64,000 bases of DNA from Robertmurraya andreesenii. Its GTDB lineage: Bacteria > Bacillota > Bacilli > Bacillales > Cytobacillaceae. The DNA is taken from positions 1-64,000 of the forward strand of contig NZ_JAUSTU010000007.1 of assembly GCF_030813005.1 (NCBI RefSeq), in the 5' to 3' direction. How positions within the stretch are numbered: position 1 is the first letter of the stretch; each line of letters opens with the position of its first letter. Under the pieces are notes generated by a model that did not search any database, was not told the origin of the DNA, and worked only from the letters and a program-made list of their open reading frames with translations. The translations under genes and the position numbers were made by a program. Positions 58,481 through 64,000 of this stretch are shown piece by piece.

Positions 58481-59302
58481 GTGAAAAGGCTATCAAAGTT
58501 GGGTTTAGTTTTGATTTTGGGTTTTGTGCTACTCCTTTCTGCATGTGGTACTAGTGAAACAGGATCGAAGGACTCTGGTAAATCTGGAGGCGATGAAAAG
58601 AAAACTCTTAGACTCGTAACAGATGCAGCTTATTCACCAATGGAGTATATGGATGGGGACAAAATACTTGGCTTTGATATTGATTTTGCCAGAGCGGTAG
58701 CCGAGGAAGCCGGCTATGAATTGAAAATTGACCATGTAGGCTGGGAACCACTTTTTGTGGAGATTGACGGTAAAAATGCCGACTTGGCAATTTCCTCTAT
58801 CACGATAACAGACGAACGAAAGCAAACATATGATTTTTCGGTTCCTTACTATCTTTCAACGAATGAGATTCTAGTTCCAGAAGGAAGCGAAATTAAGAGC
58901 GGTGCAGATCTAAAGGATAAAGTTGTCGCAGTTCAAATAGATACGACTGGTCATGAGATTGCAGCTTCAATTCTAGGCGAAAATCACAAGGACATCAGGC
59001 CGTTTGAGACAACGCCAATTGCTATTCAGGAGCTATTGAGCAATGGAGCGGATGCCGTTATTGCAGATAAGCCAGTAGTTGATGAGTATGTTAAAAATAA
59101 TGCAGAACAAAAATTAATCATTATCACGGATGACAGCTTTGAACAGGAATTTTACGGATTGTTGTTCCCTAAGGGTAGCAAGCTAGTGGAAGAATTTAAT
59201 GAAGCGATCAACACATTATTTGAAAATGGAAAATATGTCGAAATATATAAGAAATGGTTTGGAGAAGAACCAGATATTGATGCTCTTAAAGCTCAAAGCT
59301 AG
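58481..59302 (+). CDS. Polar amino acid ABC transporter substrate-binding lipoprotein (2)
   Basis: This 273-residue lipoprotein starts at GTG with AGAGGGGG upstream (lipid Cys22 in LLLSAC). It aligns along its length with the SBP at 56501: LRLVTDAAYSPMEYMDGDKILGFDIDFARAVAEEAGYELKIDHVGWEPLF and SITITDERKQTYDFSVPYY. Ligand-pocket positions differ (VQIDTTGHEIA against VQNGTTGQEAA), so ligand preference may differ. It leads the operon with the permease and ATPase but is separated from them by a hairpin that probably lowers downstream expression. Confidence 0.9.
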   Translation: MKRLSKLGLVLILGFVLLLSACGTSETGSKDSGKSGGDEKKTLRLVTDAAYSPMEYMDGDKILGFDIDFARAVAEEAGYELKIDHVGWEPLFVEIDGKNADLAISSITITDERKQTYDFSVPYYLSTNEILVPEGSEIKSGADLKDKVVAVQIDTTGHEIAASILGENHKDIRPFETTPIAIQELLSNGADAVIADKPVVDEYVKNNAEQKLIIITDDSFEQEFYGLLFPKGSKLVEEFNEAINTLFENGKYVEIYKKWFGEEPDIDALKAQS

Positions 59303-59320
59303 AGATAGGTTCTTACTCAA

Positions 59321-59359
59321 AATTGCGTAACCGTTAAAAAGAGTTACGCAATTTTTTTT
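59321..59359 (+). terminator. Internal terminator between SBP and permease
   Basis: AATTGCGTAAC (59321-59331) pairs perfectly with GTTACGCAATT (59343-59353), followed by T6. It sits inside the ABC operon, where partial termination would keep the binding protein in excess over the membrane parts. Confidence 0.8.
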
Positions 59360-59380
59360 CAGGAGAGGTGAAGTAAAGAT

Positions 59381-60037
59381 ATGGATTTCAGGTTTGACTT
59401 AATTATGGAATATTTACCTTTCTTTTTAAGAGGTACATTATATACAATAGGTATTTCCCTATTAGGAGTTATATTTGGAACGGCGCTCGGGTTATTGATC
59501 GGTCTTGGGAAGATGATGAAAAATAAACTTCTCGCCTTTCCATTTCTCCTTTACATTTCCTTTTTCCGTGGCACTCCATTTATTGTGCAAATTTTTATCA
59601 TTCACTTTGGGGTGGTTCCAGCGATTATTGGAACGACAAATGGGATTGCCGCTGGTATTATAGGTCTATCCTTAAATTCGGCAGCTTATATTGCAGAGAT
59701 TTTCCGTGCGGGGATTCAATCAATTGATCGTGGTCAAATGGAAGCGGCTCGCTCTTTAGGCATGACACATACTCAAGCCATGCGACACGTCATTTTACCA
59801 CAAGCCTTTAAGAGAATGATTCCACCGCTTGGAAATGAGTTTATTGTTCTATTGAAGGAATCGGCGATCACGGCGCTAGTTACTGTTCCAGAAATCATGT
59901 ACTGGGGTCGTGCAATGCAAGGTAAATATTATAGAGTATGGGAGCCTTACTTAACGGCAGCGGTCATCTATTTTATTTTAACATTAACAATTAGCTTCCT
60001 ATTAAGCCGTCTAGAAAAGAGGTTAGCAACAGAATGA
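59381..60037 (+). CDS. Polar amino acid ABC transporter permease
   Basis: This 218-residue HisM/GlnP-type permease has about five helices. The EAA motif reads MEAARSLGMTHTQAMRHVILPQAFKRMIPPLGNEFI, and the upstream FFRGTPFIVQIFIIHFG is typical of the family. It probably forms a homodimer. AGGAGAGG precedes the ATG. It overlaps the ATPase gene by 4 bases. Confidence 0.92.
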   Translation: MDFRFDLIMEYLPFFLRGTLYTIGISLLGVIFGTALGLLIGLGKMMKNKLLAFPFLLYISFFRGTPFIVQIFIIHFGVVPAIIGTTNGIAAGIIGLSLNSAAYIAEIFRAGIQSIDRGQMEAARSLGMTHTQAMRHVILPQAFKRMIPPLGNEFIVLLKESAITALVTVPEIMYWGRAMQGKYYRVWEPYLTAAVIYFILTLTISFLLSRLEKRLATE

Positions 60038-60756
60038 TTAAAGTAGAAAAATTGAAAAAGTCGTTTGGTGCTAATGAGGTGTTAAAGGATATTAATGCCC
60101 ATATTAAGCAGCAGGAGGTTGTCGTTGTGATTGGGCCATCAGGGTCTGGCAAATCGACATTTCTTCGATGCCTAAATCTCTTAGAAACAATTACAGCTGG
60201 GCATGTTCTAATAGAGGGTGTAGATATTACGGATAAAAAAACGGACATCAATAAGATTAGAACGGAAGTGGGTATGGTATTCCAGCAATTTAATCTATTT
60301 CCACATAAAACGGTGTTAGAAAATATTATGCTTTCTCCGTTAAAGGTGAAGAAGGTCGAAGTAAGCAAGGCGAAGGAAAAAGCGCTAGAGCTTTTAAGAA
60401 AAGTGGGTCTTGAGGATAAAGCCAATGCCTATCCTGATTCCTTATCTGGTGGGCAGAAACAGCGTGTGGCGATCGCCCGGGCCCTTGCCATGCAGCCGAA
60501 AATTATGCTCTTTGATGAACCCACTTCGGCGTTGGACCCAGAGATGGTCGGTGAGGTTCTAGAGGTTATGAAGCAGTTAGCCCGGGAAGGAATGACGATG
60601 GTTGTCGTGACCCATGAAATGGGCTTTGCCCGCGAGGTTGGGGATCGGGTTCTTTTCATGGATGGTGGTTATATTGTTGAAGAGAACGTACCGAATGAGT
60701 TGTTTGATAACCCACGGCACGAACGAACCAAAGCTTTTTTGAGCAAGGTGCTATAA
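60034..60756 (+). CDS. Polar amino acid ABC transporter ATPase (GlnQ-like)
   Basis: This 240-residue ATPase has Walker A GPSGSGKSTFLR, GMVFQQFNLFPHKTVLENIM, signature LSGGQKQRVAIARAL, Walker B KIMLFDEPTSALDPE and switch VVTHEMGFAREV. It couples ATP hydrolysis to uptake of amino acids delivered by the two SBPs. ATGA overlap with the permease gene gives translational coupling. Confidence 0.93.
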   Translation: MIKVEKLKKSFGANEVLKDINAHIKQQEVVVVIGPSGSGKSTFLRCLNLLETITAGHVLIEGVDITDKKTDINKIRTEVGMVFQQFNLFPHKTVLENIMLSPLKVKKVEVSKAKEKALELLRKVGLEDKANAYPDSLSGGQKQRVAIARALAMQPKIMLFDEPTSALDPEMVGEVLEVMKQLAREGMTMVVVTHEMGFAREVGDRVLFMDGGYIVEENVPNELFDNPRHERTKAFLSKVL

Positions 60757-60899
60757 AAGATAATAGCAGAAGACTATCTAGCACTAGTATTGTTCTTATG
60801 GGACCGAGTACATTATGTGTATTTGGTTTTTTTCTTGGGCAAAATATTGCTGTAACTTTCTGAAAGAGGACACGTCTAAAAGGATGAGGTGATAAAAAA

Positions 60900-61325
60900 A
60901 TGAAAAAACAATTATTAATGCTTCTAACTGCAATTGCTTTACTTATGATGACTGCTTGTGGAACGGCAGATACAGATAAGAAGGTAAATGGGTCAGACGA
61001 AGGAAATGGGTCTAGCGAAGCCGTAAAGGATAATGAAGACGAGGGAGTAGAAGACACGGACACGGATGCAGACAAAGAAGAGGAAGTAGAAAAGGAACAA
61101 GCTACTGAGACAGACGTTGAGAAGATTCGAGAAGAAGCTGCTTTCGTTGGAATGATCGATAATAATTCTATCGAGGTCAACACCGAATTTGAAACGATCG
61201 TTTTACGAACTTCAGAGGTTAAGGATGTAGATTTTGGAGCCATCGAAGAAAATGCACATGTTATTATTGAATACTACAAAAACAAAGAAGGTCAAAATAT
61301 ACTAACGGATATTGAAGTAAAATAG
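60900..61325 (+). CDS. Small acidic lipoprotein, uncharacterised
   Basis: This 141-residue protein has a lipoprotein signal (lipid Cys20 in MMTAC), then a ~55-residue disordered acidic linker rich in Asp, Glu, Gly and Thr, and a ~60-residue C-terminal beta domain (FVGMIDNNSIEVNTEFETIVLRTSEVKDVDFGAIEENAHVIIEYYKNKEGQNILTDIEV) like a small OB or PepSY-size fold. It is presumably a cell-surface module held away from the membrane by the linker. Its function is unknown. Confidence 0.75.
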   Translation: MKKQLLMLLTAIALLMMTACGTADTDKKVNGSDEGNGSSEAVKDNEDEGVEDTDTDADKEEEVEKEQATETDVEKIREEAAFVGMIDNNSIEVNTEFETIVLRTSEVKDVDFGAIEENAHVIIEYYKNKEGQNILTDIEVK

Positions 61326-61352
61326 AAAAACTCGCCAATATGGCGAGTTTTT
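61326..61352. terminator. Bidirectional terminator between the lipoprotein gene and nagE
   Basis: CTCGCCA (61331-61337) pairs with TGGCGAG (61341-61347), flanked by A5 and T5. Confidence 0.85.
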
Positions 61353-61358
61353 CCCTCT

Positions 61359-63242
61359 TTATTCTATCGATAATACCCCGCTATCGCCTTGCTTTACACT
61401 ACCTTGTTTGTTCAGGTTCAACTTCGTTAAGTTTGTAAAAATGACAGGTGTAACGATGGAAGGAGCAGAATTCTTAATAAACTCCATATCAAATTTTAGA
61501 ATTTCCTGTCCTTTTGAGACTTTATCTCCATCTTTGACAAGAGCAGTAAAGCCTTCTCCATTTAACTTCACCGTGTCTAAACCAACATGAATGAGGATTT
61601 CATAACCCTGTACAGACTTAATGCCAATTGCATGCTTTGTTGGGAAGACATTCAAGATTTCTCCATCAACTGGAGAGACGACTGATCCTTTTGTTGGAAT
61701 AATAGCGAAACCATCCCCCATCATTTTTTGTGAAAAGACGGGATCCTCCACATCTGTAATAGGAATGATTTGTCCTTCAATCGGCATCACAAAGTCATTG
61801 CTGCTTAATGATGTTAATCCCGCTTGCGCAGAAGGAGCTGTCATTTCAGGGGCAGTAGGTAGATTTGCACCTTTTCCATCTAATCTCTTCATCGCGTCAG
61901 CAACGAATTCCACTTCCGTTCCAACGATAATTTGAAGGTTTGTCTTATTTAATTTCATTACTCCTTTGGCACCGTGTGCTTTTAAGGAAGAATCGTCCAC
62001 CTTGTCCATATCCTTCACATTTAGGCGAAGGCGAGTAGCACAGTTGTCTATGACCGTAATATTATCCTTTCCACCAATATCATGGATAAAATAGTTGGCC
62101 ATTTGTTCATATTTGTTATTTCCAGCAACAAATAAATCTTCTTTTACTTCTTCGACATCATCCTCACGGCCAGGTGTCTTTAAATTCAAAGCTTTTATTA
62201 GTGCATAGAAAACCACAAAATAAATCACGGCATAGACTAAGCCAATCAATAATAATAACAAAGGCTTTTCGGCAATGTTAAAATTCAGTAAATAGTCAAT
62301 TCCCCCAGCTGAGAATGTAAATCCATCGCGAATTCCAAGAATGGAGGTAAGCCATAACGAAAGTCCTGTCAAGATGGCATGTACACCATATAGTAATGGA
62401 GTAATGAACATGAATGAAAATTCAATCGGCTCAGTAATTCCTGTGAGGAAAGAGGTCAAAGCTAGACCGATAAACATACCTGATACAGCTTTTCTCTTTT
62501 CGGGTTTTGCGGCAGCAATGATCGCGAAAGCTGCTGAAGGAAGACCAAACATCATAACAGGGAAGAAGCCGGTCATATATGCCCCTGCTGTTGGGTCACC
62601 AGCGAAGAAGCGGGCAATGTCCCCAGATTTTCCTGCATATTCTCCAAACTCAAACCAGAACAGACTGTTTAATACGTGGTGAAGACCTAAAGGAATTAAT
62701 AAACGGTTCAAGAATCCAAACAGACCAGAACCGATGGCTCCTAAACCAATAATCCAGTTGCCCAGTCCATCGATAGCCGCTTAAACCGGTGGCCATGCAA
62801 ATCCGGCAATGCCTGCGATAATAACCATTGAAACCGAAGTTACAATTGGGACAAATCTTCGACCGCTAAAGAATCCGAGCCATTCAGGAAGCTTCACATC
62901 ATGATAGCGATTATATAAAAGTCCGGCAACGATACCAGAGATAATTCCACCAAGGACCCCCATATTAATATCCTCGTTTATAGCTCCAGCACCATTCGTT
63001 AATACTAAATAACCAATCGCACCAGCTAGTGCTGCGGCACCGTTACTATCCTTTGCAAACCCCATTGCAACCCCAATTGCAAAAATCAAAGCTAAATTTG
63101 AAAAAACTGCATCTCCTGCTTTTGCGATGAAGGCAATATCGAGTAAATCTGGTTGCCCGAAACGAAGCAGTAGTCCCGCTGCAGGTAGTACTGCGATCGG
63201 CAACATTAATGATTTTCCAATTCGTTGTAAAAAACCTAACAT
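61359..63242 (-). pseudogene. nagE: N-acetylglucosamine PTS enzyme IICBA (nagE) with one in-frame stop
   Basis: The frame from ATG 63242 (AAGGAGAG upstream) encodes a 627-residue GlcNAc-type PTS permease. EIIC begins LGFLQRIGKSLMLPIAVLPAAGLLLRFG and runs to RLLIPLGLHHVLNS and beyond. EIIB has the phospho-Cys in DNCATRLRL, and EIIA the phospho-His in ILIHVGLDTVKL. Codon 154 is TAA (62781-62783 on the plus strand) where related proteins have Gln after WPPV. Reading continues in the same frame to the normal end, so one C-to-T change explains the break. It may be a recent loss, a strain polymorphism or a sequence error. It is divergent from nagA, with NagR-like and cre sites between. Confidence 0.9.
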
Positions 63243-63275
63243 AGCTGCTCTCTCCTTTTGAAAAAATGTAATGAT

Positions 63276-63289
63276 GTGAAAGCGGTTTT
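63276..63289 (-). promoter_or_regulatory. Candidate cre site in the nagE leader
   Basis: TGAAAGCGGTTTTT matches the CcpA cre consensus TGWAARCGNTNWCA at 12 of 14 positions and lies 34 bases upstream of the nagE ATG. Carbon catabolite repression of GlcNAc uptake would be expected. Confidence 0.45.
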
Positions 63290-63320
63290 TTGAACAGCAT
63301 ATCATATCATTCATTAAATA

Positions 63321-63337
63321 TAGATGTCTATACCATT
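63321..63337 (-). promoter_or_regulatory. NagR (YvoA)-type dre site 1, nagE side
   Basis: On the minus strand the sequence reads AATGGTATAGACATCTA, close to the B. subtilis NagR site pattern (ATTGGTATAGA...). It is oriented towards nagE, about 80 bases upstream of its start. Confidence 0.65.
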
Positions 63338-63415
63338 TTTTAAGTTTATTTAACATAAATAGTAGCTAGCACTTTACATATTTGTAGTAATATTCCCAGA
63401 ATACTTCTCATATCA

Positions 63416-63433
63416 ATTGGTATAGACAACTAT
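63416..63433 (+). promoter_or_regulatory. NagR (YvoA)-type dre site 2, nagA side
   Basis: ATTGGTATAGACAACTAT matches the NagR operator pattern and shares TGGTATAGACA with site 1 in opposite orientation. It lies about 105 bases upstream of nagA. The repressor gene itself is outside the window, probably in the nagA-nagB operon. Confidence 0.7.
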
Positions 63434-63537
63434 TCCTTGGGGATGCTAAGATAAAACTCATAGAGTATTAAATGTTCGCAAAGTAGCGTTAGCAGAAAAT
63501 AAAAGCTTGGACAATTATACGAAAGGATGAATGATCA

Positions 63538-64000
63538 ATGAATGGTAATAATAAACCTATTTTGCTTAAGGGATGTCAAATTTATTTAGAGGGATTACAA
63601 GTGGAAACGGGATATATCAAGATAATAGAACAAAAAATAGTCGACTTTGGCCCAATCGATGAGTTAATAGAAGAAGAGCAATTTGAGGTAGTTGAAGTTC
63701 CGTCGGGCTATAAAGCCGTGCCAGGCTTCATCGACGTACATATTCATGGGGTGAATGGTGCCGATGTAATGGATGCCACAACAGAGGCGCTTACTCTCAT
63801 GTCAACTACACTTCCTGGAGAAGGAACAACTAGTTTTCTTGCGACCACGATAACTCAAAAGCCTTCAGAAATCGAAAAGGCGCTCGTAAAAGTAGGTGAG
63901 TACATGAGTGGAGAGCAGGAGACCGGACAGGCAGAGATACTGGGAATTCATCTGGAAGGTCCATTTGTAAATAAGAAGAGAGCAGGTGCTCAGCCGCTTG
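63538..64000 (+). CDS. nagA: N-acetylglucosamine-6-phosphate deacetylase, 5' part
   Basis: The gene runs off the window after 154 codons. The visible part shows the N-terminal beta domain (LLKGCQIYLEGLQVETGYIKIIEQKIVDFG), the metal-binding HxH in PGFIDVHIHGVNGADVMDAT, and EILGIHLEGPFVNKKRAGAQP, which contains the metal-ligand Glu. NagA deacetylates GlcNAc-6-phosphate from NagE to glucosamine-6-phosphate in the cytoplasm. AAAGGATG precedes the ATG at 63538. Confidence 0.93.
   Translation, partial: MNGNNKPILLKGCQIYLEGLQVETGYIKIIEQKIVDFGPIDELIEEEQFEVVEVPSGYKAVPGFIDVHIHGVNGADVMDATTEALTLMSTTLPGEGTTSFLATTITQKPSEIEKALVKVGEYMSGEQETGQAEILGIHLEGPFVNKKRAGAQPL

Noticed and set aside
60656..61243. 195-codon minus-strand frame opposite the acidic lipoprotein
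   Set aside because: It is a Ser/Val-rich shadow of the acidic linker codons, with no start signal or family match.

Overview
The window reads as low-GC DNA from an endospore-forming member of the Bacillaceae. The evidence is the AGGAGG-type ribosome binding sites with frequent TTG/GTG starts, many Bacillus-type lipoproteins, a CotA-like spore-coat laccase, a ComK competence regulator, YtrA-type GntR regulators and a NagR-type operator. I cannot fix the genus or species from sequence alone. I saw no rRNA, tRNA, intact insertion sequence or CRISPR array.

Layout. 0-5.7 kb: an uncharacterised 509-residue protein, a decayed stretch, an overlapping pair of DndB-like DGQHR genes without dndCDE, ComK, and a YciI-like protein. 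5.8-10.5 kb: a WG-repeat lipoprotein on the minus strand behind a cyclic-di-GMP-I (GEMM) riboswitch and terminator, then a superfamily 1 helicase. 10.5-17.1 kb: a YeiL-like Crp/Fnr regulator with a YdcZ-type membrane protein, glutaminase, an XRE-AbrB regulator with an ABC exporter, an MFS transporter and a Uma2-type protein. 17.4-26.3 kb: an amine dehydrogenase-like oxidoreductase, a GntR operon, a divergent TetR/DUF5692 pair and unknown membrane or lipoproteins. 26.4-34.9 kb: a deleted SDR pseudogene, fructokinase, branched-chain aminotransferase, a methyltransferase, a glucosaminidase-like protein, laccase, a MOSC protein and pyroglutamyl peptidase. 35-47.6 kb: a PAS-GGDEF-EAL protein, UppP, proline dehydrogenase behind a sigma-54 promoter, an HMA/P1B-ATPase/Fnr-like operon, TerC, TraB, VanW and a class V aminotransferase. 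47.9-54.4 kb: a YjiH-like membrane protein and a five-gene GntR/ABC operon. 54.5-64 kb: a coiled-coil protein with tandem repeats, MenC/NSAR, a polar amino acid ABC system interrupted by a formate/nitrite-type channel, and a divergent nagE/nagA locus.

How parts fit together. Regulation is unusually legible. The riboswitch at 7.75 kb senses c-di-GMP, and the EAL protein at 35-37 kb probably degrades it. A TTGAT-N4-GTCAA box precedes the metal ATPase operon, whose last gene encodes an Fnr-like protein with the matching E--SR recognition helix. A perfect TGTGA-N6-TCACA box lies just downstream of the predicted FNT promoter, where it would block transcription. Two NagR-like sites lie between nagE and nagA. 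Paired palindromes lie upstream of the sigma-54 promoter of proline dehydrogenase.

The window also carries much gene debris: fragments of glutaminase, an MFS transporter, a sugar ABC permease, an ECF sigma factor and a DUF488 protein, plus an internally deleted YoxD-like reductase. nagE has a single in-frame stop codon. A 94-nt hairpin element occurs twice (29.3 and 44.8 kb) with compensatory base changes. Family assignments rest on motifs and remembered family features; no database search was run.
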